From the NCBI RefSeq assembly GCF_001522585.2, contig NZ_CP013374.1, positions 186,001 through 250,000 on the forward strand: DNA of 64,000 nucleotides, written 5' to 3'. The stretch is from Burkholderia sp. NRF60-BP8 (lineage in GTDB: Bacteria; Pseudomonadota; Gammaproteobacteria; Burkholderiales; Burkholderiaceae). Within the stretch, counting starts at the first letter, position 1; every line of letters starts with the position of its first letter. The position numbers and the translations under genes are program-made. Positions 1-8,571 of this stretch are shown in pieces. The notes beneath the pieces were generated by a model. That model did not search any database and was not told the DNA's origin. It saw only the letters and a list, made by a program, of their open reading frames with translations.

Positions 1-795
1 TTCGGCAACGCGGCGGCCGACCAGTTGCAGCTCGACGTGTACGGCGAGGTGCTCGGCGCGCTGTATCAGGCGCGCCGGCACGGGCTGCCGCCCGACGACG
101 ACGCGTGGACGCTCGAGCGGCGCCTGCTCGAACATCTCGCGACGATCTGGCGCGAGCCGGACGAAGGCATCTGGGAGGTGCGCAGCGGGCGGCACCCGTT
201 CACGTCGTCGAAGGTGATGGTGTGGGCCGCGGTCGAAAGCGCATACCGCTCCGCGCGCGCGTTCGGCCACCACGCGCCGCTCGACGTGTGGCGGCGCTGG
301 GCCGACGCGGTGCGCGCGGAGGTGCTCGAGCGCGGCTACCACGCGCAGCTCGGCCGCTTCGTCGACCGTTTCGACGGCGACGGCATCGACGTCAGCCTGC
401 TGCTGATTCCGCTCACCGGGATGCTCGACGCGACCGACCCGCGCGTGGTCGCGACGGTCGCCGCGATCGAGCGGGAGCTGGTCGACGACGGCTTGCCGTT
501 CCGCTATCGCCCGCCGCGTTTCGCGGACGGCTGCGAGGGCGACGAAGGCGCGTTTCTCGCGGCCGGTTTCTGGCTCGTGCAGGTGTACCGGCTGCAGCGG
601 CGCGACGACGACGCGCGCGCGCTCTTCGAGCGGCTGCTCGGCTTGCGCAACGACGTCGGGCTGCTGTCCGAGGAGTACGACGTGAACGCGCGGCGCCTAT
701 GCGGGAATTTTCCGTTCACGCTCGCGCAGGTCGGGCTCGTGAATGCGGCGCTCGCGCTGCACGGCGACGGGCGGGACGACGTCGACATCGACTAG
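1..795 (+). CDS. Glycoside hydrolase family 15 (glucoamylase-like), C-terminal part; 5' end outside window
   Basis: The frame is open from base 1 and ends with TAG at 793-795, so only the last 264 residues are seen. They match the C-terminal (alpha/alpha)6 barrel of bacterial GH15 proteins, with a GNAA..Q.QLDVYGEVL block at the very start, a GAFLAAGFWLVQ block, and the conserved SEEYD followed by GNFPFTLAQVGLVNAA near the end. The SEEYD acid is in the usual place of the GH15 catalytic base. Such enzymes hydrolyse alpha-glucosidic bonds; several bacterial members act on trehalose or malto-oligosaccharides, and the substrate here cannot be told. The gene is convergent with the ThDP enzyme that follows, 25 bp away. 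Confidence 0.85.
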   Translation, partial: FGNAAADQLQLDVYGEVLGALYQARRHGLPPDDDAWTLERRLLEHLATIWREPDEGIWEVRSGRHPFTSSKVMVWAAVESAYRSARAFGHHAPLDVWRRWADAVRAEVLERGYHAQLGRFVDRFDGDGIDVSLLLIPLTGMLDATDPRVVATVAAIERELVDDGLPFRYRPPRFADGCEGDEGAFLAAGFWLVQVYRLQRRDDDARALFERLLGLRNDVGLLSEEYDVNARRLCGNFPFTLAQVGLVNAALALHGDGRDDVDID

Positions 796-820
796 CCGCG
801 TCGTCCCGCGCGTGCCCGCC

Positions 821-2656
821 TTACGATTCGCCTTTCCCTCCGTTGCCGGCCTTGCCGCCGTGTTCGCCGTTGCCGGGCAGCACGGCCGACAGCACCTGCC
901 GCGCGGTCTCGACGATCACGTTGGCTTCGCGCGCGTCGCCTTTCACCAGCATTTCGGCGAAATGCTTCGCCTGCTGCAGCGTCACGTGCGGCGGCAGCGG
1001 CGGCACCTCGGGGTCGCTCTTCACTTCGAGCACGACCGGCCGGTCGGACGCGAGCGCCTCGTCCCACGCGGCGCCGAGCTGCTCGGGATCGTCGACGTAG
1101 ATGCCCTTGAGGCCGAGCAGCGTCGCGAAGCGGTAGTACGGCACGTTCGGGATCTGCTGCGACGCGTCGAACTTCGGGTCGCCCTCCATCACGCGCTGCT
1201 CCCACGTGACCTGGTTCAGGTCCTCGTTGTTCAGCACCATGCAGATCCAGCGCGGGTCGGGCCACTGGCGCCAGTATTTGGCGACCGTGATCAGCTCGGC
1301 CATGTTGTTCATCTGCATCGCGCCGTCGCCGACCATCGCGATCACCGGGCGCACCGGATGCGCGAATTTCGCGGCGATCGCATAGGGCACCGCGGCGCCC
1401 ATCGACGCGAGCCCGCCGGACAGCGAGCCCATCATCCCGCGCCGCATCGTCAGGTCGCGTGCATACCAGTTTGCGCAGGAGCCCGAATCGCTCGTCAGGA
1501 TCACGTCGTCGGGCAGGCGCGGCGACAGCTCGGTAAACGCGCGCTGCGGATTGACGCCACGCCCCGCGCTGGCTTTCGCGGCCGCGCGGGCCGCGAGCGT
1601 CTCGTGCCAGTCGTGGTTCCATTTCGCGATCCGGTCGCGCCATGCGGTATCGCGCCGCTCGTTCAACAGCGGCAGCAGCGCGCGCAGCGTCTCGGCGCTG
1701 TCGCCGACCAGATTGACTTCCATCGGGTAGCGCAGGCTCAGCATGTCGGCCTTCAGGTCGATCTGCACGCCGCGCGCCTGGCCCTCCTTCGGCAGGAATT
1801 CCGAATACGGAAAACCGGAGCCGACGATCAGCAGCGTGTCGCATTCGGTCATCAGCTCGTAGCTCGGCTTGGTGCCGAGCAGCCCGATCGAGCCGGTCAC
1901 CCACGGCAGGTCGTCCGGCAGCGCGGCCTTGCCGAGCAGCGCTTTCGCGGCGCCCGCGCCAAGCCGGTCGGCCACCGCGATGACCTCGTCGGTCGCGTGC
2001 AGCGCGCCGGCGCCGACCAGCAGCGCGACTTTCGACCCCGCGTTGAGCACGTCGGCCGCACGCCGCAGGTCGTCCGCATACGGCACGACTTTCGGCGCCG
2101 TATAGCCGACCCCCGAATGCACGGTGCCGTGCGCGCGTTTCGGCGGCGCATAGTCGAGCTCCTGCAGGTCGTTCGGCAGCACGAGCGCGGTGACCGTGCG
2201 CGCGCCGAGCGCGGTGCGCACCGCGCGATCGACCAGATGGCGCACCTGGCCGGGCACCGTCGCAAGCTGAACGAATGCGCCCGCAACGTCCTTGTAAAGC
2301 GCCGGCAGATCCACTTCCTGCTGATAGTGGCCGCCGAGCGACGCGCGCGCCTGCTGGCCGACGATCGCGAGCACCGGCATGTGGTCGAGCCGCGCGTCGT
2401 ACAGGCCGGTCACGAGGTGGGCGGCGCCGGGCCCCGACGTCGCGACGCATACGCCGAGCTCGCCTGTAAATTTTGCATGCGCGGACGCCATGAAGGCCGC
2501 CATCTCCTCGTGGCGCGCCTGGATGAATTCGATCTTGCCGTCGGCGCGGTTCAGCGCGCCGAAAAAGCCGTTGATGCCGTCGCCCGGGTAGCCGTAGATG
2601 CGGCGCACGCCCCACTCGTAGAGCCGCTCGACGATGAAATCCGCCACTGTCGCCAT
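821..2656 (-). CDS. ThDP-dependent oxidase/decarboxylase, pyruvate oxidase (PoxB)-like
   Basis: This 611-residue protein has the three-domain layout of the pyruvate oxidase/acetolactate synthase family. The PYR domain carries RHEEMAAFMA (glutamate pair at residues 50-51, where the ThDP-activating Glu lies) and the ATSGPGAAHL loop. A central nucleotide-binding domain follows. The C-terminal PP domain has the GDGA...NN ThDP/Mg motif starting near residue 440. Similar proteins convert pyruvate to acetate and CO2 with electrons going to quinone or oxygen. The ATG at 2656 is chosen because AAGGAGA lies just upstream and the family N-terminus starts there; the frame stays open further upstream but that extension looks non-coding. 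It is divergent from the enolase-superfamily gene. Confidence 0.85.
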   Translation of the reverse strand: MATVADFIVERLYEWGVRRIYGYPGDGINGFFGALNRADGKIEFIQARHEEMAAFMASAHAKFTGELGVCVATSGPGAAHLVTGLYDARLDHMPVLAIVGQQARASLGGHYQQEVDLPALYKDVAGAFVQLATVPGQVRHLVDRAVRTALGARTVTALVLPNDLQELDYAPPKRAHGTVHSGVGYTAPKVVPYADDLRRAADVLNAGSKVALLVGAGALHATDEVIAVADRLGAGAAKALLGKAALPDDLPWVTGSIGLLGTKPSYELMTECDTLLIVGSGFPYSEFLPKEGQARGVQIDLKADMLSLRYPMEVNLVGDSAETLRALLPLLNERRDTAWRDRIAKWNHDWHETLAARAAAKASAGRGVNPQRAFTELSPRLPDDVILTSDSGSCANWYARDLTMRRGMMGSLSGGLASMGAAVPYAIAAKFAHPVRPVIAMVGDGAMQMNNMAELITVAKYWRQWPDPRWICMVLNNEDLNQVTWEQRVMEGDPKFDASQQIPNVPYYRFATLLGLKGIYVDDPEQLGAAWDEALASDRPVVLEVKSDPEVPPLPPHVTLQQAKHFAEMLVKGDAREANVIVETARQVLSAVLPGNGEHGGKAGNGGKGES

Positions 2657-2787
2657 GCCGTTTCTCCTTGGTTCGGGATGAGTCGATGCGAGGCAGCCGC
2701 GCAAGGCACGTGCCGCGTCGCGTGCGTCGGGCACAGCGGTTGCACGGGTTCTCCGCAAGCAAAAAGCAAGCAGACCGGAGCGCAAAG

Positions 2788-3888
2788 ATGGCCCTTTCCA
2801 CCGCGCCGGCGATCGACGCCGTGCGCGCTCGCGCGTACCGCGTGCCGACCGACCGGCCCGAAGCCGACGGCACCTATGCATGGACCGCGACGACGGTCGT
2901 CGTCGTCGAGATCGACGCGGGGCCCGTGACGGGGCTCGGCTATACGTACACCGATGCGAGCGCCGTGCCGCTCGTCACGTCGCTGCTGGCCGGCGTGCTG
3001 CGCAACCGGCCGGCGGTGGACATCCCGGCCGCCGTCGACGCGCTGTGGCGCGCGGTGCGCAACGTCGGCCGCAGCGGGATCGCGGCGACCGCGATATCGG
3101 CGCTCGACGCCGCGCTGTGGGACGCGAAGGCGAAGCTCGCCGACGTGCCGCTCGCGCTGCTGCTGGGCCGCCTGCGCGAACGCGTGCCGGTGTACGGCAG
3201 CGGCGGGTTCACGACTTACGATGCGCCGACGCTCGCCGCGCAGCTCGACGGATGGCGCGCCGAGCGCGTGCACGCATGCAAGATCAAGATCGGCGTGCAG
3301 GATGCGCGCGATCCGGCGCGCGTGCATGCGGCGCGCGATGCGCTCGGGCCTGACGTCGACCTGTTCGTCGATGCGAACGGCGCGTACGCGCCGCGCACGG
3401 CGCTCGCGTTCGCGCAGGCGGCCGCCGATTGCGACGTTCGGTGGTTCGAGGAGCCCGTCAGCAGCGACGACGTCGCCGGGCTGCGATTCGTGCGCGAGCA
3501 CGTCGGCGCGCGCATCGACGTCGCGGCCGGCGAGTACGCGTATACGCCCGACGATTTTCGGCGCTTGCTGGAAGGGCGGGCGGTCGACGTGCTGCAGGCC
3601 GACGCGACGCGCTGCGGCGGCGTCAGCGGTTTTCTCGCGGCCGCCGCGCTCGCCGATGCGCACCACGTCGACCTGTCCGCGCATTGCGCGCCCGCGCTGC
3701 ACCGGCACATCGGTTGCGCGGCGCCGCGCCTGCGCCACGTCGAATGGTTTCACGATCATGTCCGCCTCGAGCGGATGCTGTTCGACGGCGCGCCGACGCT
3801 CGTCGACGGCGCACTGGAAATCGACGCGACGCGCGCCGGGCTCGGCCTCGAATTGCGCACCGCCGACCTGCTGGATTTCGCGCTTTAA
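2788..3888 (+). CDS. Mandelate racemase/muconate lactonizing enzyme family protein (enolase superfamily)
   Basis: The product has 366 residues, typical for the MR/MLE family of the enolase superfamily, which abstract an alpha proton from a carboxylate and dehydrate, racemize or cycloisomerize it. The KxK base motif (K165-I-K167) is present. The three metal-ligand blocks follow (DLFVDANGAY, WFEEPVSSDD, AAGEYAYTPDDF), then DVLQADATRCGG and a C-terminal SAHCAPALH segment. The start ATG at 2788 has GGAG about 8 bases upstream. The substrate is unknown, but the following membrane and GMC dehydrogenase genes suggest sugar-acid or hydroxyacid chemistry. Distance to the next gene is 18 bp, so they may be co-transcribed. 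Confidence 0.85.
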   Translation: MALSTAPAIDAVRARAYRVPTDRPEADGTYAWTATTVVVVEIDAGPVTGLGYTYTDASAVPLVTSLLAGVLRNRPAVDIPAAVDALWRAVRNVGRSGIAATAISALDAALWDAKAKLADVPLALLLGRLRERVPVYGSGGFTTYDAPTLAAQLDGWRAERVHACKIKIGVQDARDPARVHAARDALGPDVDLFVDANGAYAPRTALAFAQAAADCDVRWFEEPVSSDDVAGLRFVREHVGARIDVAAGEYAYTPDDFRRLLEGRAVDVLQADATRCGGVSGFLAAAALADAHHVDLSAHCAPALHRHIGCAAPRLRHVEWFHDHVRLERMLFDGAPTLVDGALEIDATRAGLGLELRTADLLDFAL

Positions 3889-3906
3889 CCCCGACGAGGA
3901 GGAACG

Positions 3907-4758
3907 ATGCGACACCGCCGACATCGCGCCGCCGAGCGCGACAGATTGCTGGCCGACGCCGCGCGGCTGCTGAATCGCAGCGCGTTGCTGCTGGCCGGCT
4001 CGGTGCTCGCCGACAGCGGCGTCGAACACTATCGCGGCACCTTTCACAATCGCGCGATGCTCGCGCCGCTCGCGATGTCGACGCTGTCGGTGATCGCGAG
4101 CGTGCACGGCCACGCGGACGATACGCCCATGCGTCACCGGCTGCGCGACGCGGTGCACGTCGCATCGGCCGCGGTCGGCGTCGCCGGTTCCGCGTTCCAC
4201 CTGTACAACGTGACGAAGCGGCCGGGCGGTTTCAGTTGGCACAACCTGTTCTATGGCGCACCGCTCGGCGCGCCGTTCGCGCTGCTGCTGTCGGGCGCGC
4301 TGGGCGCGGCGGGCGAGCGGTTGCGCGAGAGCCCTGCCGATGCGCCGCGGCTCGCGGGGCTGCCGGCCGGGCGCGCGCTTGCCGGGCTGGTCGCGGCGGG
4401 GCTCGTCGGCACGCTCGGCGAAGTCGGGTTGCTGCATTTTCGCGGCGCGTTCCAGCATCGCGCGATGTTCGCGCCGCTCGTCGTGCCGCCGCTCGCCGCG
4501 CTGGCGACTGCCCGGCTCGCGCTGTCGCGCCCGCGCGCCGACCGGTGGCTCTGCCGCGGGTGGCTGCGCGCGACGGCCGTGCTCGGGTTCGTCGGCGTCG
4601 CGTTTCATGCGCGCGGCGTCGCGCGGCAGATGGGCGGCTGGCGCAACTGGTCGCAGAACCTGCTGTCGGGGCCGCCGCTGCCGGCGCCGCCGAGCTTCAC
4701 CGCGCTCGCGATCGCGGGGCTGGCCGCGACCGCGCTCGCCGAACAGGAGGCGCCATGA
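3907..4758 (+). CDS. Hypothetical membrane protein with an internal duplication
   Basis: No family was recognised for this 283-residue protein. It is rich in hydrophobic stretches (roughly residues 20-40, 52-70, 115-140, 155-180, 200-220 and 260-280) separated by His/Arg-rich loops, so it is probably an integral membrane protein. It contains two related halves. HYRGTFHNRAMLAPLAM near residue 40 resembles HFRGAFQHRAMFAPLVV near residue 180, and an AFH...GG..W.NL..G.PL.AP segment recurs after each. GAGGAGGAACG immediately precedes the ATG. The stop overlaps the next start (ATGA), which implies translational coupling to the dehydrogenase small subunit, so it may be a membrane partner of that enzyme. 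Confidence 0.7.
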   Translation: MRHRRHRAAERDRLLADAARLLNRSALLLAGSVLADSGVEHYRGTFHNRAMLAPLAMSTLSVIASVHGHADDTPMRHRLRDAVHVASAAVGVAGSAFHLYNVTKRPGGFSWHNLFYGAPLGAPFALLLSGALGAAGERLRESPADAPRLAGLPAGRALAGLVAAGLVGTLGEVGLLHFRGAFQHRAMFAPLVVPPLAALATARLALSRPRADRWLCRGWLRATAVLGFVGVAFHARGVARQMGGWRNWSQNLLSGPPLPAPPSFTALAIAGLAATALAEQEAP

Positions 4759-5420
4759 ACGATGCGAACCGCAAGCCGGTCGCGCTGCCGCGCTATCCGG
4801 GCTATGACGTGCTCGCCAAGCGCGACACGCCGTCGTGGAACGATGCGACGCGACGCGCGATCGATGCGCGCCTGCGCGTCGCGGCGAATGCGCCGCGTCA
4901 TCTGGATGCCGAACGATTCGCGACGCTCGGTGCGTTGTGCGCGCGCATCGTGCCGCAGCAGCCGGGCGGGGCCGGCGCGATTCCGACCGCCGCGTTGGTC
5001 GATGCGCGGCTCGCGGCCGACGACGGCGACGGCTATCGCGATGCGCGTCTTCCGCCGCTGCGCGCCGCGTGGCAGACGGGTCTCGCCGCGCTCGACGCAA
5101 TGGCGCGGCACGCGCACGGCTGCCCGTTCGCGGCGCTCGCCGCGCGCGACGCCGACGCGTTGCTGCACGCGGTGCAGAAAGGCGACGTCGATCGACAGGT
5201 GGAACCGGCTTGGGCCGGCATGGACCCGCGCACGTTCTTCGCGAAGCGCGTGCTGATGGATATCTGCGGCGCGTATTACGGCCATCCGTTCGCGTGGAAC
5301 GAGATCGGCTTCGGCGGCCCCGCGAGCCCGCGCGGCTACGTGCGGATGGACTTCAACCGGCGCGACCCGTGGGAAGCGGAAATGCGCGTGGAGGAGGGCG
5401 ATCGCGATGGCCGCCGATGA
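4755..5420 (+). CDS. Gluconate 2-dehydrogenase subunit 3-like protein
   Basis: This 221-residue protein resembles the subunit 3 family of membrane-bound gluconate dehydrogenases. Family-like features are an early FATLGALCARIVPQ segment, the later VEPAWAGMDPRTFFAKRVLMDIC block, and a C-terminal YGHPFAWNEIGFGGPASPRGY motif with the P-G-Y ending seen before the GMC subunit. Unlike many homologs no obvious Tat signal is present; the N-terminus starts MNDANRKPVALPRYPGYDV. The ATG lies within the stop of the preceding membrane gene after AGGAGG, and the end overlaps the GMC gene by 14 bases. It is expected to act as the small accessory subunit of the flavoprotein that follows. Confidence 0.8.
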   Translation: MNDANRKPVALPRYPGYDVLAKRDTPSWNDATRRAIDARLRVAANAPRHLDAERFATLGALCARIVPQQPGGAGAIPTAALVDARLAADDGDGYRDARLPPLRAAWQTGLAALDAMARHAHGCPFAALAARDADALLHAVQKGDVDRQVEPAWAGMDPRTFFAKRVLMDICGAYYGHPFAWNEIGFGGPASPRGYVRMDFNRRDPWEAEMRVEEGDRDGRR

Positions 5421-7077
5421 ACCGCTGTCCATCCCGTCGCCGCGCGGCCGCGACGGCCGTGCGCCCGATCCGTTGCGGGTCGGCGGCTGGTCGCCGATGC
5501 GGATGTTCCGCGACGACGACGCGGTCGACTTCGTGATCGTCGGCACCGGCGCCGGCGGCGGCACGCTCGCGTGCAAGCTCGCCGAATACGGCTTCTCGGT
5601 CGTCGCGCTCGACGCGGGCGCATGGTGGCGGCCGCTCGAGGAATTCGCGTCCGACGAGACGCATCAGCACAAGCTGTTCTGGACCGACGAGCGGATCTGC
5701 GACGGCGCCGATCCGCTCACGCTCGGTACCAACAACAGCGGTCGCGCGGTCGGCGGCAGCACCGTGCATTTCGCGATGGTGTCGCTGCGGTTCCGGCCCG
5801 AGTGGTTTCGTTCGCGCACCGCACTCGGCTACGGCGTCGACTGGCCGCTCGACTGGCGCGAGATGTGGCGCTACTACCGCGAGGTCGAACAGGCGTTGAA
5901 GATCAGCGGGCCGGTGAACTACCCGTGGGGGCCGCCGCGCCCGCGCTATCCGTATCGTCCGCACGAACTGAACGCGGCCGCGCTCGTGCTGGCGCGCGGC
6001 GCCGAGGCACTGGGCATCGACTGGACGCCGACGCCGCTCGCGACGCTGTCCGCGCCGCGCGGCCGCGCGCATCCGTGCGTGTATCGCGGCTTCTGCATCG
6101 CCGGCTGCGCGACCAACGCGAAACAGAGTGCGCTCGTCACGTGGATTCCGCGGGCGGTCGCGGCCGGCGCCGAAGTGCGCGATCTCGCGATGGCGCTGCG
6201 GATCGAGGCCGACGGCGATCGCGTGACCGGCGTGCACTACGCGCGCGACGGCCGCACGCGGTTCCAGCGCGCGCGCAACGTCGTCGTCGCCGGTTATGCG
6301 ATCGAGACGCCGCGCCTGCTGCTGCTGTCCGCGAACGGACGGCATCCGCAGGGGCTCGCCAACCGCTCGGGGCTCGTCGGCCGCTACCTGATGGCGCAGC
6401 TCAACCAGGCGTCGTGGGGGACGATGGACGACGAAGTGCGCTGGTACAAGGGGCCGCCGTCGCTGTCGATCACCGAGCACTGGAACTACGCGGACGAAGG
6501 CAAGGATTTCTTCGGCGGCTATTGCTGGATGAGCCAGGGCCCGCTGCCGATCGAATGGGCGCGCAAGGTCGCCGCGCGCGGGCTGTGGGGCGACGCGCTG
6601 AAGCGCGAGATGGCGCGCTACAACTTCCAGGCCGGCTTGAAGATCGTCGGCGAGACGCTGCCGCGCGCGGACAACCGCGTGACGCTCGCCGACGAACGCG
6701 ACGCGTTCGGGCTGCCGGTCGCGCGCGTGACCTATTCGTACGACGACAACGATCGCCGGATGATCCGCCATGCGCTCGCGCAGATGGAGCGTTCGCTGGA
6801 GGCGGCCGGCGCGCGCGACATCTGGCACGAGGAGGACGACACGTGCCATCTCGCCGGCACCGTGCGGATGGGCGACGACCCGGCGACGAGCGTCGTCGAT
6901 GCCGATTGCCGCAGCTGGGACATTCCGAATCTGTGGGTGTGCGACGGCTCGGTGTTTCCGACGGTGGGCGGCGTGAATCCGTCGCTGACGATCCAGGCGA
7001 TCGCCTGCCGCACCGCCGACCGCATCCGGGCGCTGGTCGCACGCGGCGATGCGCATGCGCGCGGGCGATGGCGGTGA
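5407..7077 (+). CDS. GMC-family FAD oxidoreductase (gluconate/sorbitol dehydrogenase large-subunit-like)
   Basis: The 556-residue product is a glucose-methanol-choline family flavoprotein. The FAD dinucleotide motif VIVGTGAGGG lies around residues 43-52, followed by the GGSTVHFAM flavin-attachment region. It has a CxxxGFCIAGC-type cysteine cluster around residue 230 and the C-terminal CHLAGTVRMG and GVNPSLTIQAIA blocks that hold the catalytic His/Asn pair. It presumably oxidises a polyol or aldonic acid at the membrane and passes electrons on. In the classic three-subunit enzyme the third component is a multiheme cytochrome c; no CxxCH gene follows here, and the next gene is an unrelated DUF305 lipoprotein. 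The start overlaps the small-subunit gene. Confidence 0.85.
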   Translation: MAADEPLSIPSPRGRDGRAPDPLRVGGWSPMRMFRDDDAVDFVIVGTGAGGGTLACKLAEYGFSVVALDAGAWWRPLEEFASDETHQHKLFWTDERICDGADPLTLGTNNSGRAVGGSTVHFAMVSLRFRPEWFRSRTALGYGVDWPLDWREMWRYYREVEQALKISGPVNYPWGPPRPRYPYRPHELNAAALVLARGAEALGIDWTPTPLATLSAPRGRAHPCVYRGFCIAGCATNAKQSALVTWIPRAVAAGAEVRDLAMALRIEADGDRVTGVHYARDGRTRFQRARNVVVAGYAIETPRLLLLSANGRHPQGLANRSGLVGRYLMAQLNQASWGTMDDEVRWYKGPPSLSITEHWNYADEGKDFFGGYCWMSQGPLPIEWARKVAARGLWGDALKREMARYNFQAGLKIVGETLPRADNRVTLADERDAFGLPVARVTYSYDDNDRRMIRHALAQMERSLEAAGARDIWHEEDDTCHLAGTVRMGDDPATSVVDADCRSWDIPNLWVCDGSVFPTVGGVNPSLTIQAIACRTADRIRALVARGDAHARGRWR

Positions 7078-7175
7078 ATCGCGCGGCGCGGCTCCGGCGG
7101 CGACCGATACGGCGTGTGCTTGCGCGCGAGGATGCCGCAAGCGAACCATTCACTTTCTTGTCGAGGAATCGTCTC

Positions 7176-7559
7176 ATGCCAGCATTCAACCGTTCATTCC
7201 CGCGCCGTTGCGCCGCCTGCGCACTGCTCGCGGCGTGCGCGTCGACGCTGCCCGCGGCCGGGCAGTTGCGCCCCGCCAATCCCGTCAGCGTGCCCGACAC
7301 GTCCACGCAGGCGTTCAAGCGCGCCGACCGAAAAATGATGGAAGCGATGGAGAGCGCACCGTACACGGGCGACGCCGACCGCGATTTCGTCGCGCACATG
7401 GCGCCGCATCACCAGGGCGCGATCGACATGGCGCAGGTCGAGCTCAAATACGGCAAGGACCCGACGCTGCGGCAACTCGCGAGCCGGATCGTCGCCGCGC
7501 AGCGCGACGAGATCGCGTTGATGGAGCGCTGGCAGAAGGAGCACGGCAAGACGCCGTGA
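7176..7559 (+). CDS. DUF305 family lipoprotein
   Basis: The 127-residue product carries the DUF305 signature HMAPHHQGAIDMA followed by E...A..I...Q..EI..M..W, a ferritin-like four-helix fold often linked with metal (copper) handling. The N-terminus is a signal sequence ending in an LAAC lipobox with Cys at residue 21, so it is probably a periplasm-facing lipoprotein. GAGGAATC precedes the chosen ATG. The frame extends far upstream without stop, but that part overlaps the GMC gene and is a shadow. Its biochemical role is unknown. Confidence 0.8.
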   Translation: MPAFNRSFPRRCAACALLAACASTLPAAGQLRPANPVSVPDTSTQAFKRADRKMMEAMESAPYTGDADRDFVAHMAPHHQGAIDMAQVELKYGKDPTLRQLASRIVAAQRDEIALMERWQKEHGKTP

Positions 7560-7670
7560 GCCGCGATGCGATACGGCGATACGCAGCCGGCCGTACCGGT
7601 CGCGACGCCGTCGGACACGAGCCGCCGCGACGGCCGCGAATACGGGCAAAAGCGACAGGAGGCGCGAGAC

Positions 7671-8411
7671 ATGGACGGTGAGCACGAGGCGGCAGACCGC
7701 TCGGTCGACAGCGTGGCCGACTACATGGCCGTGATCGGTGCGCAGCGCCGGACGATGGCGCTGCGACTCTTTCGCGGCCAGTGCAACGCCGGCTGGCCGC
7801 TCGTGCCGGGCATCGCGCGGCAGCGCGCGTCGCCCGACGTCGAAGCGCGGATGCTCGACGAATTCACGCGGCGCGCGCTGCCGCATCTCGAACCCGGGCA
7901 GAGCCTCGATGCGTGCGACTGGCTGGCGCTCGCGCAGCAGCACGGGATGCGCACGCGCCTGCTCGACTGGTCCGGCAACGCACTGGCCGCGCTGTGGTTC
8001 GCGGTCCGGCGCGCGGGCGAATCGGGCGGAGACGGCGTGGTGTGGTGCCTGTCGCACGACGCCGACGACATCGCGACCGCCGCCGAACGGCGCGCCCCGC
8101 TGCAGGTCACGCGCACCAAGGTGTTCCGGCCGCGCCACGTGATGCCGAGGATCACCGCGCAGGACGGCTGGTTCACGATTCATAGTTACGACGCCGGCGC
8201 CGAGCGTTTCGTGCCGCTCGACGCGCACGCGGACCTCGCCGGCCGTCTCGTGCGCATCGTCGTGCCGGGCGCCCGGTTCGCGACGATCCGGCAGGAGCTT
8301 GCCGGCGTCGGCGTGAGCGTCGCGACGATCTTTCCGGATCTCGACGGCATCGCGCAGCTGACCGACACGCGCTATTTCCCGGACGACGAGGATACGCACG
8401 CGCCGCGGTGA
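7671..8411 (+). CDS. FRG-domain protein
   Basis: The 246-residue product contains an FRG domain, named for its F/L-R-G motif. ALRLFRGQ...WPLVPGIAR is seen near the N-terminus, and the hallmark QQHGMRTRLLDWSGNALAALWFA sits around residues 98-120. The function of FRG domains is not established, although they occur in proteins associated with toxin or phage-defence contexts. The ATG at 7671 is preceded by an excellent AGGAGG at 7657-7662, so the longer reading from 7566 is not used. There is no partner gene with a recognisable antitoxin or nuclease domain beside it; neighbours are a DUF305 lipoprotein and an iron-permease-family protein. Confidence 0.75.
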   Translation: MDGEHEAADRSVDSVADYMAVIGAQRRTMALRLFRGQCNAGWPLVPGIARQRASPDVEARMLDEFTRRALPHLEPGQSLDACDWLALAQQHGMRTRLLDWSGNALAALWFAVRRAGESGGDGVVWCLSHDADDIATAAERRAPLQVTRTKVFRPRHVMPRITAQDGWFTIHSYDAGAERFVPLDAHADLAGRLVRIVVPGARFATIRQELAGVGVSVATIFPDLDGIAQLTDTRYFPDDEDTHAPR

Positions 8412-8571
8412 AGACGCGGCCGCATGGGCGTGCGGGCCGGGCACGCGCGATGCTCGTCTCGACGGCGCGCGGCCGGGGCCGACCCGGCGGCCCACGCTTG
8501 CGTCCGCTTCGCGGCGGGCGCGACGCGCTTCATGCCTATTCAAACAAACCATCGAATCGGAGGAGGCTTTC

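Noticed and set aside
743..2929. A 728-codon open frame on the plus strand opposite the ThDP enzyme
   Set aside because: It is a shadow caused by high GC. The minus strand encodes a complete, motif-bearing enzyme, and the plus-strand product is Arg/His-rich without any family match.
2551..5100. An 849-codon open frame on the minus strand
   Set aside because: It runs opposite four genes with clear motifs and gives an Arg-rich, featureless protein.
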